64,000 nucleotides of DNA from Paenibacillaceae bacterium (GCA_004134985.1 REGQ01000033.1:1-64000); one strand, 5' to 3'. Numbered from the stretch's first letter, positions 9,240 to 18,972 are shown. Translations and numbers: made by a program. Notes: generated from the letters alone by a model not told the origin.

Positions 9240-9494
9240 TTAATTTGTCACAGGTATCGGCAATTCTGATAAACATTCGTGACAAATGATTTTTCCTTTG
9301 AAGTAAGAAACATTTTCGGCATTGCCGCAGAAGATGCAAGCTGGCTCATATTTCTTCAACATGATGCGCTCACCATCAACATAAATTTCCAAAGCGTCTT
9401 TCTCACCAATGCCCAGAGTTCTGCGCAATTCAATCGGAATTACAACACGACCCAGCTCATCAACTTTACGGACGATTCCAGTAGACTTCAACAT
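9240..9494 (-). CDS. abrB: Transition-state regulator AbrB, four-cysteine variant
   Basis: An 84-residue DNA-binding protein. The N-terminal 48 residues form the AbrB swapped-hairpin barrel (STGIVRKVDELGRVVIPIEL), which in B. subtilis represses stationary-phase genes, including spoVG, during growth. The C-terminus differs from B. subtilis AbrB: cysteines 53, 56, 71 and 74 in CIFCGNAENVSYFKGKIICH-EC form a likely zinc ribbon, as in some clostridial and paenibacillar homologues. Start ATG with GGAAGGGG upstream on the minus strand. Promoter and Spo0A boxes are listed separately. Confidence 0.93.
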   Translation of the reverse strand: MLKSTGIVRKVDELGRVVIPIELRRTLGIGEKDALEIYVDGERIMLKKYEPACIFCGNAENVSYFKGKIICHECLSELPIPVTN

Positions 9495-9533
9495 TATTTT
9501 CGGGGGTCCCCTTCCAAAATAAATTCGTCATTA

Positions 9534-9757
9534 TTCGACAATTTTTACGTTTCTTTTATCTATAATACCAACCTTTCCCAAAATAGTCAAACAAAAAAAA
9601 TATGGCCGAAAAACGTTGTTTTACGCAGTATTATTGCATATTTCGATGTTAGTATATAATCTTGTAAGGAAAAATTAATAATTTTTTATAATTGTTTTTA
9701 CGACAATATTCGACAAAAAGAGTGACTTATGTCGAAAAATAAGAAAGGTATTCGACA
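9534..9757. promoter_or_regulatory. Cluster of Spo0A boxes between abrB and the HD-protein gene
   Basis: Four exact matches to the 0A box TGTCGAA/TTCGACA lie in this AT-rich divergent region: 9534-9540, 9709-9715, 9730-9736 and 9751-9757. A near match (TACGACA) is at 9699. The first falls about 15 bases downstream of the predicted abrB start point, where Spo0A~P represses abrB in B. subtilis. The other three lie 28-80 bases ahead of the HD-protein start. A candidate -10 (TATAAT) for that gene is at 9655-9660, with TTGCAT at 9634 and a short 15-base spacer. Confidence 0.75.
9562..9590 (-). promoter_or_regulatory. Sigma-A promoter of abrB
   Basis: On the minus strand TTGACT (9590-9585), a 17-base spacer and TATTAT (9567-9562). 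Near-consensus with ideal spacing, about 70 bases upstream of the abrB start. Confidence 0.8.
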
Positions 9758-9784
9758 AAATATATTGTGGGATGAGGTGGAACT

Positions 9785-11080
9785 ATGGAACATCGGTTAG
9801 CAGAAGAAAAAGTTTTTAAAGATCCTGTACATAAATACATCTATGTGAAGGACCAAATTATTTGGAATCTCATTAATACAAAAGAATTTCAGCGCTTGCG
9901 GAGAATCCGCCAACTGGGTACAACCTATTTAACCTTTCATGGAGCTGAACATAGCCGATTCTCCCACTCGCTTGGCGTGTATGAAATTACTCGAAAGATC
10001 ATTTCACAATTTGAGCGCAGTCAATATGAAGATTGGCCGCAAGAGGAGAGGCTGGTTGCGCTGTGCGCCGCGCTGCTCCATGATCTTGGGCATGGTCCGT
10101 TCTCCCATTCCATGGAGCAGGTGTTCGATATGCACCATGAAGAGTGGACATGCCGGATTTTACAGGAAGATACGGAGGTTAACCGCGTTCTTCGCCAAGT
10201 ATCAGATGATTTCCCGCAACGCGTCGCTGCCGTAATTTGCAAAACTTATCCCAATCCGATCGTTATCAGCCTTGTTTCCAGCCAAATGGATGCAGACAGG
10301 ATGGATTATTTGCTCAGGGACGCCTATTTTACGGGCGTAAATTACGGCACTTTTGACCTGGAACGGATTTTGCGTGTACTCAGGCCGCATAAAGGACGTA
10401 TTGTTGTGAAGGAAAGCGGCATGCATGCGGTGGAGGATTATTTAATGTCGCGCTACCAAATGTATTGGCAAGTTTACTTCCATCCTGTGACACGCAGTTC
10501 TGAAATCATTCTTAGACAAATCTTTCGCAGAGCGAAACAGTTATATGAGGGTGGCTATGCTTTTCGGGGAAACTCGGCCCTTTTTGAACGGTTATTTGAA
10601 GGTAATTTAAGTGTAGAAGATTATTATCGTTTAGATGAAGCGTTTGTCCAAACGATGTTTGTCCAATGGATGGATGAGCGCGATGCGCTTCTTGCCGATT
10701 TATGCCGTCGATTTATGCATAGGCATCTATATAAATACATTTCCGTAGAGTATCGTGACGATGTTTATTGGGAACGTATCCGGTCAGAGTTTGAACAGAT
10801 CGGCCTTCACAGGGATTATCATTTGGAAGTTGATTTTCCTTTCGATCTTCCTTATGATGTTTATCGTCCTGACCATAAAGAAGGCAAAGAAATGCCGCCT
10901 ATTCTGCTATTGAGCGAACAAGGGAAGCTGGCTGAAATTTCGGAACAATCTGATATTATTCGCTCAATTACTGGACTGCGTTCCGGTAAATTTCATTTGT
11001 ATTATCCAGAGGAACAACTTCGCGACAAAGCTCATCTGCTTGCACCTGACATCCAACAATTGTTTGGATTAAACAACTAA
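9785..11080 (+). CDS. HD-domain phosphohydrolase (YwfO / dNTPase-like)
   Basis: A 431-residue cytosolic HD-superfamily protein resembling B. subtilis YwfO and bacterial dNTP triphosphohydrolases. KDPVHKYIYV opens the domain. Metal ligands are visible as HGAEHSRFSHSLGV (about residues 54-67) and LLHDLGHGPFSHSMEQVF (about 98-115). A later conserved D lies in SQMDADRMDYLLRDAYFTG (near 170-190). The C-terminal 200 residues are helical and poorly characterised. Start ATG with GAGGTGG upstream. It occupies the slot of metS in B. subtilis, divergent from abrB and downstream of three Spo0A boxes, so control by Spo0A is possible. Confidence 0.85.
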   Translation: MEHRLAEEKVFKDPVHKYIYVKDQIIWNLINTKEFQRLRRIRQLGTTYLTFHGAEHSRFSHSLGVYEITRKIISQFERSQYEDWPQEERLVALCAALLHDLGHGPFSHSMEQVFDMHHEEWTCRILQEDTEVNRVLRQVSDDFPQRVAAVICKTYPNPIVISLVSSQMDADRMDYLLRDAYFTGVNYGTFDLERILRVLRPHKGRIVVKESGMHAVEDYLMSRYQMYWQVYFHPVTRSSEIILRQIFRRAKQLYEGGYAFRGNSALFERLFEGNLSVEDYYRLDEAFVQTMFVQWMDERDALLADLCRRFMHRHLYKYISVEYRDDVYWERIRSEFEQIGLHRDYHLEVDFPFDLPYDVYRPDHKEGKEMPPILLLSEQGKLAEISEQSDIIRSITGLRSGKFHLYYPEEQLRDKAHLLAPDIQQLFGLNN

Positions 11081-11111
11081 GACTGATCTAAGGAAAGGGG
11101 TTGGCATTACA

Positions 11112-11879
11112 ATGCTAATCGACACTCATGCTCACCTTGACTCGCCTAATTTCGACGAGGATCGCGATAGCGTCATTGAACGTGCGCGCGCTGCAGGCGT
11201 GACGACAATTATCAATATTGGATTCAATCGGGACACGATCCCGACAACATTGGCATTGGCAGAAAAGTATGATTTTATTTATGCAGCCGTTGGATTCCAT
11301 CCGGTAGACAGCATTCAGGTGCAACCGGGAGATATGGAATGGCTTGCTTCGCTCTGCAGCCATGAAAAAGTTGTTGCAATTGGAGAAATTGGACTGGATT
11401 ACCACTGGGATACTTCCCCCAAAGACGTCCAGCAGCATGTATTCCGGGAACAGGTCCAGCTGGCCAAAAGCTTGAAAAAGCCGATTGTTATTCATAATCG
11501 GGATGCACATGAGGATGTTGTAAAAATTTTAAAAGAGGAGGGAGCGGCCGAAGTCGGCGGGGTGATGCATTGCTTTTCAGGGAGCTGGGAGATCGCTCGT
11601 CAATGCCTGGATATGAACTTTTATATTTCGTTTGGCGGACCGGTTACATTCAAAAATGCAAGGGTTCCCAAAGAGGTGTTGAAAAGGGTTCCAATTGAAC
11701 GAATTTTGATTGAAACGGATGCTCCATATCTTGCTCCTCATCCCTATCGGGGAAAACGGAATGAGTCATCCTACGTAACCCTGGTCGCCGAGGCCGCGGC
11801 GGAAATGAAAGGAAAAACTTTGGAAGAAATTTCAAAAATCACAACGGAAAATGCGAAAGAATGTTTTGGCATACGATGA
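11112..11879 (+). CDS. tatD: TatD family metal-dependent deoxyribonuclease
   Basis: A 255-residue TIM-barrel hydrolase, equivalent to B. subtilis yabD. Metal-binding motifs are visible in order: IDTHAHLD (residues 3-10), GEIGLDYHWD (near 93), IHNRDAHED (near 126), MHCFSGSWEIA (near 150) and LIETDAPYLAPHP (near 197). The family has Mg2+-dependent 3'-5' nuclease activity linked to DNA repair and RNA quality control. The ATG is preceded by GGAAAGGGG. Confidence 0.93.
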   Translation: MLIDTHAHLDSPNFDEDRDSVIERARAAGVTTIINIGFNRDTIPTTLALAEKYDFIYAAVGFHPVDSIQVQPGDMEWLASLCSHEKVVAIGEIGLDYHWDTSPKDVQQHVFREQVQLAKSLKKPIVIHNRDAHEDVVKILKEEGAAEVGGVMHCFSGSWEIARQCLDMNFYISFGGPVTFKNARVPKEVLKRVPIERILIETDAPYLAPHPYRGKRNESSYVTLVAEAAAEMKGKTLEEISKITTENAKECFGIR

Positions 11880-12068
11880 GAAACAGATAAAACATAAGAA
11901 ATTGGGAGTTATCGTACGAAAAAACTGATTTTCCTTTCTGAATTCGCTGTATTATTGTATGTTTTTCCTAAAAATTCGTTAAAATCGTCTTTTATGCGAT
12001 CTTTACAATCCGCTATGAAAGAAGGTATGATTCTTCTCAGAGCTTATCATTTGTATTCAATTTCCAGT

Positions 12069-12250
12069 TTCGCTTAATCTCCTCACAAGGAGAGCGGGGG
12101 AACCAATGGCGGTATTTTGTAGCGGAAACGCACAAGCTGCTGCTTCGGATTCTCAGGGGTGAATTTGAAACTGCCAGACCATGAGTCGGCAGCAGCAATA
12201 GGGCGACTCTCTTGCCCGAACCCGTCAGCTAACCTCGCAAGCGTATCATA
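12069..12250 (+). promoter_or_regulatory. c-di-AMP riboswitch (ydaO-yuaA class)
   Basis: The sequence matches the conserved blocks of the ydaO aptamer in order: CGCTTAATCTCC near 12071, GAGCGGGGGAACCAA near 12091, GGGGTGAATTTGAA near 12155, and CCCGAACCCGTCAGCTAACC with CTCGCAAGCG near 12215-12243. The start (TTCGCTT) and end (AAGCGTA) pair to close P1. The class is an OFF switch that senses c-di-AMP and commonly controls cell-wall hydrolases and potassium uptake. Here it precedes a G5/3D cell-wall protein gene and a terminator. Confidence 0.92.
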
Positions 12251-12296
12251 GAGAGGTCCAACTCGTGCATCCATTATTCCATGATTCTATTGCGGG

Positions 12297-12335
12297 AGCC
12301 GACACGATCCTCTGTCGCGGCTTCTTTATATTTTT
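12297..12335 (+). terminator. Terminator / expression platform of the riboswitch
   Basis: AGCCGACA pairs with TGTCGCGGCT (two-base bulge) across an eight-base loop, followed by TCTTTATATTTTT. Placed 45 bases after the aptamer, it would stop transcription before the 3D-protein gene when ligand is bound. The remaining 12336-12491 has no supported gene. Confidence 0.7.
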
Positions 12336-12491
12336 GAATAATGCGTAAACCGACGACATAGGGTGTATCATGGAGGTGGGGACCTGGCGAGTGTACTGGA
12401 AGTGCGTGCTTGCACGCTAATCTACAATAGTCGCGTCAGAGACGATCATACATGACTTTAGGCGGCGGGGCTATGAAGGAGGACCGAGGAA

Positions 12492-13658
12492 GTGGGCATG
12501 TTCCATCTTAAGGATACCCATGAGAAACGATCATCCAGCATGTCTTTCGCATTGCGATGGAAACATGAAAATTTGCGGTTGATATTACTAAGTGCGGTTA
12601 TCTCAATTGCAATGACTTTCATGTTCTTGGTGCTGTTGTACGGAACGGCTGACAAAAGCGTATCCGTAGTAGTAAATGGGCAAGAATCAGTAGTTACGAC
12701 CAAGCAGTGGGTGCTAGAGCGTTTGCTCGATGAGCAGGATATTAGCGTTGGGGCGTATGACGATATTTCTCTTCCGCTGAATGCGGCAGTCAGAGACGGG
12801 GATCGGGTGGTCATTGACCATGCGGTAGAAGTTACAGTGACGGCAGACGGTAACAAGAAGACCTTCTTCACCACGGAGAAGACGGTGAAGGGCGCAATTG
12901 ACGAATTGAAAATTACGCTGGCTGAACAAGATAAAATAAATCCTGCATTGACAGCGCCGCTTGAGTCAAAAACGCAAATTGCGGTTGTACGCGTCAACAC
13001 GGAATTTAAAACAACACAGCATAAAGTCCCTTTTCAAGTTGTAAAAACGAAGGATCCGAACCTTGCAGAAGGTAAGGAAAAAGTTGTGACAGTGGGCAAG
13101 GAAGGTCTGCTTGTTAAACAATTCGAAAAGGTGTTTGAAGACGGTAGTCTGGTGTCCGAGAAGCTCATAACAAAGAAAGTTGAAACAGACAGTGTGAATC
13201 AGGTTATAGCGGTGGGTACCAAAAAACCCGAACCGAAAGTAACGGTATTGTCCGCTTCAGCAGATGAGAAGAAGGAAACGCAAAGCGCAAAATCAGTTTC
13301 CAAGGACGGCATGTCATTCAAGGCCCAGAAAGTCTTGAAAAATGTTACCCTGACCGCCTATACAGCGGGAGAAGCTTCAACTGGCAAGAAAAAGGGAGAT
13401 AAATATTACGGCATCACAGCTTCGGGAGCCAAGGTAAAAGAAGGCCATACGATTGCGGTCGATCCTAAGGTTATCCCGCTCGGATGGTGGGTTTATATCG
13501 AAGGTATTGGTCTGCGACGTGCGGAAGATACTGGCGGTGCGATTAAAGGCAACAAAATTGATGTCTACTTTGAGAGCGAGTCATATGCCAAGAAGTTCGG
13601 TCGGAAGAAAGGCTATACCGTTCACGTTTTGGGTCCCAACAAACCCAAATCAAGTTAA
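12492..13658 (+). CDS. yabE: YabE-like cell-wall protein (DUF348, G5 and 3D domains)
   Basis: A 388-residue secreted or membrane-anchored protein of the YabE/resuscitation-promoting-factor-related group, a presumed peptidoglycan-active enzyme. One N-terminal hydrophobic helix lies at about residues 30-52. Two DUF348 repeats follow (VVVNGQESVVTTKQWVLERL, then VTADGNKKTFFTTEKTV). A G5 domain lies near 170-240. The C-terminal 3D domain (about 300-385) has VTLTAYTAGEASTG, TIAVDPKVIPLGWWVYIEG and RAEDTGGAIKGNKIDVYF, which carry the three conserved Asp. GTG 12492 fits GAAGGAGGA nine bases upstream. Control by the upstream c-di-AMP riboswitch is expected. Confidence 0.9.
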   Translation: MGMFHLKDTHEKRSSSMSFALRWKHENLRLILLSAVISIAMTFMFLVLLYGTADKSVSVVVNGQESVVTTKQWVLERLLDEQDISVGAYDDISLPLNAAVRDGDRVVIDHAVEVTVTADGNKKTFFTTEKTVKGAIDELKITLAEQDKINPALTAPLESKTQIAVVRVNTEFKTTQHKVPFQVVKTKDPNLAEGKEKVVTVGKEGLLVKQFEKVFEDGSLVSEKLITKKVETDSVNQVIAVGTKKPEPKVTVLSASADEKKETQSAKSVSKDGMSFKAQKVLKNVTLTAYTAGEASTGKKKGDKYYGITASGAKVKEGHTIAVDPKVIPLGWWVYIEGIGLRRAEDTGGAIKGNKIDVYFESESYAKKFGRKKGYTVHVLGPNKPKSS

Positions 13659-13757
13659 ATCATTGTTGTATTCATACGATTGCCCTAACGTTTCATTGGA
13701 GCTATGAAGCTGTTTACGCTTGATTATATCGTAATTTCATCTTAAATATGCCATTAT

Positions 13758-13785
13758 AAGAAGAGGCTCTGCCTCTTCTTTTTTT
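13758..13785 (+). terminator. Terminator after yabE
   Basis: Perfect stem AAGAAGAGGC/GCCTCTTCTT with a three-base loop and a T run. It lies only about 10 bases before the rnmV ribosome site. Confidence 0.88.
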
Positions 13786-13814
13786 AATTGCAGAAAGGAA
13801 CGATAAACAACCCC

Positions 13815-15277
<1,463 letters not shown>

Positions 15278-15344
15278 AATAAGATCGCCCATCTGCCAAA
15301 GGATGAAGAAGCTGTTAGCGCGGCTCATCCCTGAAATGATGTAC

Positions 15345-15372
15345 ACCTTTCCGGTTGTTTGCCCATAGGATA
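15345..15372 (+). promoter_or_regulatory. Candidate sigma-K promoter of yabG
   Basis: CATAGGATA (15364-15372) fits the sigma-K -10 consensus CATANNNTA, with AC at 15345-15346 at 17-base spacing as a weak -35. yabG is sigma-K dependent in B. subtilis. The predicted start point would fall almost on the ribosome site, which lowers confidence. Confidence 0.35.
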
Positions 15373-15392
15373 AACAAAGAGGTGATATGTTC

Positions 15393-16283
15393 ATGAAGCA
15401 AGGGGATCTGGTTGTTCGCAAATCCTATGGTGGAGATGTACTTTTTCGTATTACTTCACTGCGTCAAACCTCGGCGATTCTCAAAGGTACAGATTATCGG
15501 CTGCTTGCGGACTCCCCCATCGACGATCTTACGATTGTAAATGATCCGGAAATAACCGGGGCAACCCGTCAAGTGCGAATTAAAGTGACCGAATCGATGC
15601 GCCGCATGCAGGAACAGCATCGTCAGCAGGAACAGCGCCAGCAAGATCGTCATCAAGACGCAGGTGAACGATTGGCGAGCGGACAGGAGCAGCTCTATTT
15701 CAAATTGCCAGGCAAAGTGCTGCATCTGGACGGTGACGGCAACTATATGCGCAAGAGCATGCAGTTGTATACCCAAATGCGAGTGCCCGCTCATGGCATC
15801 CACGCACTGGAATCCCAAATGCCTGAAATGCTCATGCGGCTACTGCCGCAAGTTCAGCCGGATATTGTTGTCATTACGGGACATGACGCATTGCTGAAAA
15901 ACCGCCCTCAGCAGGATGTCTCCCAGCTCAGTTACTACAAGAACTCCCAGAACTTCGTCAATGCCGTTCGGGTGGCCAGGGAATATGAGAAGAATCGTGA
16001 CGGACTCATCATTATTGCCGGCGCATGCCAGTCCCACTTCGAGGCACTGCTGCAATCTGGAGCGAACTTTGCCAGCTCTCCTGGACGCATACTGATCCAC
16101 GCGCTCGATCCGGTATATATTGCCATTAAGGCAAGCTATACTCCGATTCAGGAAACGATTAATCTTGCCGAAGTTGTCAATGGCACAATTAGCGGCATAG
16201 AAGGCGTGGGCGGCATTGAAAGCTTAGGACGTCATCGTGTTGGTTTACCTCGTTTTAAGAATAAGTCCGCACTTCCTGTATAA
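15393..16283 (+). CDS. yabG: Sporulation-specific protease YabG
   Basis: 296 residues. In B. subtilis YabG is a mother-cell protease that processes spore coat proteins such as SpoIVA and SafA. KQGDLVVRKSYGGDVLFRI begins the protein. A Gln/Arg-rich helix (RMQEQHRQQEQRQQDRHQD) lies near residue 72. The conserved core has VVITGHDALLKNRPQQD and GLIIIAGACQSHFEALLQSG with the likely catalytic Cys. ATG 15387 sits only two bases after GAGGTG, so ATG 15393 is chosen. Confidence 0.92.
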   Translation: MKQGDLVVRKSYGGDVLFRITSLRQTSAILKGTDYRLLADSPIDDLTIVNDPEITGATRQVRIKVTESMRRMQEQHRQQEQRQQDRHQDAGERLASGQEQLYFKLPGKVLHLDGDGNYMRKSMQLYTQMRVPAHGIHALESQMPEMLMRLLPQVQPDIVVITGHDALLKNRPQQDVSQLSYYKNSQNFVNAVRVAREYEKNRDGLIIIAGACQSHFEALLQSGANFASSPGRILIHALDPVYIAIKASYTPIQETINLAEVVNGTISGIEGVGGIESLGRHRVGLPRFKNKSALPV

Positions 16284-16299
16284 AAAGGCAAAAATCCCG

Positions 16300-16370
16300 T
16301 TGACAAAAAGTTTGCTTGACTGTTATAATATTTTGCTATGTTTGACAAGCCCCCCCTTTCTGGTTATAAT
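16300..16370 (+). promoter_or_regulatory. Two tandem consensus sigma-A promoters of veg
   Basis: Promoter 1: TTGACA (16300-16305), 18 bases, TATAAT (16324-16329) with an extended TGT in front of the -10. Promoter 2: TTGACA (16342-16347), 17 bases, TATAAT (16365-16370). Both have perfect hexamers. The second would start transcription about 20 bases before the ATG. B. subtilis veg is also driven by a very strong sigma-A promoter. Confidence 0.85.
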
Positions 16371-16397
16371 GTGATAAGAAAGAGGTGGTTGTTGACA

Positions 16398-16676
16398 ATG
16401 GCAAAAAATGCGCTGTTGGAGATCAAACGTAGTTTGGAAGCCCATGTTGGATCCAAAATCAATCTTCGAGCTAACGGTGGCCGCAGGAAGACCATCGAAC
16501 GTACCGGTGTATTGGAAGAAATCTACCCCTCTGTATTTATTGTGAAGCTCGATCAAGACCAAAATGCATTCAAGCGCGTCTCTTACAGCTATGCGGACAT
16601 ATTGACCGAGTCGGTTGAAGTGACAGTTTGTAATGATGAAGGTCAAGTGAAAATTAACTACATGCAGCAAGCGTAA
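16398..16676 (+). CDS. veg: Veg protein
   Basis: A 92-residue small protein; in B. subtilis Veg promotes biofilm matrix expression by opposing Sin[19 protein letters not shown], the conserved [14 protein letters not shown] and [13 protein letters not shown] identify it. ATG 16398 follows AAGAGGTGG with appropriate spacing; upstream in-frame codons at 16338 lie inside the second promoter. It is monocistronic, with its own promoters and terminator. Confidence 0.93.
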   Translation: MAKNALLEIKRSLEAHVGSKINLRANGGRRKTIERTGVLEEIYPSVFIVKLDQDQNAFKRVSYSYADILTESVEVTVCNDEGQVKINYMQQA

Positions 16677-16683
16677 CAATATT

Positions 16684-16718
16684 AACCGTGCGGAGGACTT
16701 CCTTCGCATGGTTTTTTT
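16684..16718 (+). terminator. Terminator after veg
   Basis: ACCGTGCGGAGGA pairs with CCTTCGCATGGT (a few mismatches) and is followed by seven T. Confidence 0.8.
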
Positions 16719-16768
16719 ATTCAAACAATCTGACTGCCCCTCCCGTCTGCAAATGCCAATTTTACATA

Positions 16769-16799
16769 TGAATAGCTGTTGTTGACGGAACGCATACTA
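16769..16799 (+). promoter_or_regulatory. Sigma-G promoter of sspF
   Basis: TGAATA (16769-16774), 18 bases, CATACTA (16793-16799): a perfect match to the sigma-G consensus, 43 bases before the sspF start. Forespore-specific expression is expected. Confidence 0.85.
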
Positions 16800-16842
16800 T
16801 TCCTTGATACCTGATTAAGCGGCCAGTGGAGGTGGATAGGTA

Positions 16843-17022
16843 ATGGGAAGAAGAAGACGCGGCGTCATGTCGGAGGATTTGAAGAATGAATTGGCAAAAG
16901 ATCTTGGTTTCTACAACACCGTGCAGCAAGAAGGCTGGGGCGGGATCAAAGCCAAGGATGCAGGCAATATGGTGAAGCGTGCCATCCAATTGGCAGAGCA
17001 GGCTGCAGCAAGAAAACCATAG
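16843..17022 (+). CDS. sspF: Small acid-soluble spore protein SspF
   Basis: A 59-residue alpha/beta-type SASP-family protein that coats DNA in the dormant spore. It starts [20 protein letters not shown], contains the family signature [19 protein letters not shown] and ends EQAAARKP. The ribosome site is GTGGAGGTGG at 16826-16835. It lies between veg and ispE exactly as in B. subtilis, with a sigma-G promoter and its own terminator. Confidence 0.95.
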   Translation: MGRRRRGVMSEDLKNELAKDLGFYNTVQQEGWGGIKAKDAGNMVKRAIQLAEQAAARKP

Positions 17023-17095
17023 GGCTTAACGTTCAATTCGTCATTGATGATTTACCGGCAAACGTATCCGATGGCATGAATAGTAAGACAATCAG

Positions 17096-17144
17096 GCTAA
17101 GACAAACGGCGGGAGCAGGCATCCGCAGGTGTCTTAGCTTTTCT
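17096..17144 (+). terminator. Terminator after sspF
   Basis: GCTAAGACA and TGTCTTAGC form a perfect 9-bp stem closing a 25-base GC-rich loop, followed by TTTTCTT. Confidence 0.75.
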
Positions 17145-17197
17145 TGTGCCCATTTGATATAATATTTAAAGTTGCATGTAGAAGCGGGTGACAGGAA

Positions 17198-18052
17198 ATG
17201 AGAGTATATGAAAAGGCGCCGGCCAAAATAAACTTATTGCTTGATGTTCTCCGAAAACGGGAGGATGGTTATCACGAGGTTGAGATGGTCATGACGATGG
17301 TTGATTTGGCTGACCGTCTGGAATTGACGGAACTGGGAAGAGACGCAATCGTTATTTCCAGTCAAGCGGGTTATATTCCCCTTGATGAGAAAAACCTTGC
17401 GTTCCAAGCGGCGAAGCTAATGAAAGAGCGCTATGGCGTCCACAGAGGGGTTCACATTCACTTGGATAAGAAAATCCCGGTCGCCGCGGGGCTTGCTGGA
17501 GGCAGCAGCGATGCGGCGGCAACATTACGCGGACTGAACCGACTGTGGGGTCTTCGCATACCGCTGAGCGAGCTGAGCAGTCTTGGCAGTGAGCTTGGCT
17601 CGGATGTGCCGTTCTGTGTAACGGGAGGGACGGCTCTCGCATATGGCAGGGGCGAACAGCTCAGACGCCTTCCGAACCCGCCTCAAGCATGGGTAGTATT
17701 GGCCAAGCCTCCGATCAATGTATCGACAGCTGATGTGTACGGCCGTTACAGGGCTTCGGATCAGATTGAGCATCCGTCAACAGCGGACATGCTGGATGCG
17801 TTGGAGCGGGGTTCATTCGTGGATGTATGCGAATCGCTTGGCAATGTGCTTGAGAAGGTGACGCTGAAGCTTCATCCCGAAGTGGCGCAGTTAAAAGACA
17901 GTATGCGGCGTTTGGGGGCAGACGGCGTATTGATGTCAGGCAGCGGACCAACTGTTTTTGGCCTTGTATCCAAGGAATCAAAGGTTTCCCGAATTTATAA
18001 CGGGCTCCGCGGTTTTTGTAAAGAAGTGTATGTGGTAAGAATGCTTACATGA
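17198..18052 (+). CDS. ispE: 4-diphosphocytidyl-2-C-methyl-D-erythritol kinase
   Basis: A 284-residue GHMP kinase of the non-mevalonate (MEP) isoprenoid pathway. [23 protein letters not shown] at the N-terminus, the ATP loop [17 protein letters not shown] near residue 93, [20 protein letters not shown] near 133 and [14 protein letters not shown] near 246 are all conserved. ATG with AAGCGGGTGACAGG upstream. A TATAAT at 17157-17162 could be its -10, but no clear -35 is seen. Confidence 0.95.
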   Translation: MRVYEKAPAKINLLLDVLRKREDGYHEVEMVMTMVDLADRLELTELGRDAIVISSQAGYIPLDEKNLAFQAAKLMKERYGVHRGVHIHLDKKIPVAAGLAGGSSDAAATLRGLNRLWGLRIPLSELSSLGSELGSDVPFCVTGGTALAYGRGEQLRRLPNPPQAWVVLAKPPINVSTADVYGRYRASDQIEHPSTADMLDALERGSFVDVCESLGNVLEKVTLKLHPEVAQLKDSMRRLGADGVLMSGSGPTVFGLVSKESKVSRIYNGLRGFCKEVYVVRMLT

Positions 18053-18063
18053 ATTTACGTTCT

Positions 18064-18093
18064 TCTTGAAAAAAACCGTATAAAAATGTTATA
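18064..18093 (+). promoter_or_regulatory. Candidate sigma-A promoter of purR
   Basis: TTGAAA (18064-18069), 18 bases, TATATT (18088-18093), about 40 bases before the purR start. Confidence 0.5.
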
Positions 18094-18132
18094 TTGTCAA
18101 TATAATATTCGGATTTCCCGGGAGGGATGTTT

Positions 18133-18972
18133 TTGAAGAAGTTGAAGAGAAGCGCCAGGCTGGTCGAAATGACACAGTACTTGATGGCTCGCCCCCATAC
18201 GTTAATTTCGTTGACAGCATTTGCTGACCGTTACCAATCGGCTAAATCTTCAATTAGCGAGGACTTGGCAATCATTAAAGAGGTTTTTGAAGAGGAAGGG
18301 CTGGGCGAACTGCACACCCTTGCCGGAGCTGCCGGTGGCGTTAAATATATTCCGATGATGGCGAAGGCTGAGGCACTTTCGATCATTAAAGATTTTTGTC
18401 GTCAGCTGGAACAGCCGGAGCGGGTTCTACCGGGCGGATATCTGTATATGACGGATATGCTGGGTATGCCCAGCCTCATGAACGAGGTTGGCCGGATGTT
18501 TGCCACGATATTTGCCCAGAAAGAAATTGATGTTATTATGACTGTGGAGACCAAAGGAATTCCGCTTGCCTACGCAACGGCAATTTACCTTAATCTTCCG
18601 GTTGTCATCGTTAGACGGGACAATAAGGTGACGGAAGGCTCAGCCGTAAGCATCAATTATGTATCGGGCTCCAACAAACGGATTCAGACCATGTCTCTGG
18701 CCCGCAGGGCATTGAAGGAACGTTCCCGCGTGCTGATCATCGATGATTTCATGAAGGCAGGCGGAACCGTGCAAGGGATGATGGATCTGCTGCATGAGTT
18801 CAATGCGGAAGTCGCCGGCGTAGGCGTGTTTGTTGAATCCGGTGAAATTGGAACCGAGGAGCGCTTGCTCGAAGATTATGTATCTTTGGCCAAGCTGTCA
18901 GCGGTTGATTTGAAGACGAAATACACAAAAATAATTCCCGGCAATTATTTTTTCCAGCATGAGGAGGAGTGA
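18133..18972 (+). CDS. purR: Purine operon repressor PurR
   Basis: A 279-residue Bacillus-type PurR: an N-terminal winged helix ([20 protein letters not shown], residues about 7-26) joined to a phosphoribosyltransferase-fold domain that senses PRPP. The PRPP motif [20 protein letters not shown] is near residue 200, and [20 protein letters not shown] is the other landmark. GGGAGGG abuts ATG 18127, so TTG 18133 with about six-base spacing is the better start. ridA follows after five bases. Confidence 0.94.
   Translation: MKKLKRSARLVEMTQYLMARPHTLISLTAFADRYQSAKSSISEDLAIIKEVFEEEGLGELHTLAGAAGGVKYIPMMAKAEALSIIKDFCRQLEQPERVLPGGYLYMTDMLGMPSLMNEVGRMFATIFAQKEIDVIMTVETKGIPLAYATAIYLNLPVVIVRRDNKVTEGSAVSINYVSGSNKRIQTMSLARRALKERSRVLIIDDFMKAGGTVQGMMDLLHEFNAEVAGVGVFVESGEIGTEERLLEDYVSLAKLSAVDLKTKYTKIIPGNYFFQHEEE

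Noticed and set aside
12083-12274. 63-codon minus-strand frame
   Set aside because: It lies entirely opposite the c-di-AMP riboswitch, and its conservation is explained by the RNA.
12370-12420. 16-residue frame starting ATGGAGGTGG between riboswitch terminator and yabE
   Set aside because: Too short to support, no good ribosome site; the GGAGGTGG itself may be chance.
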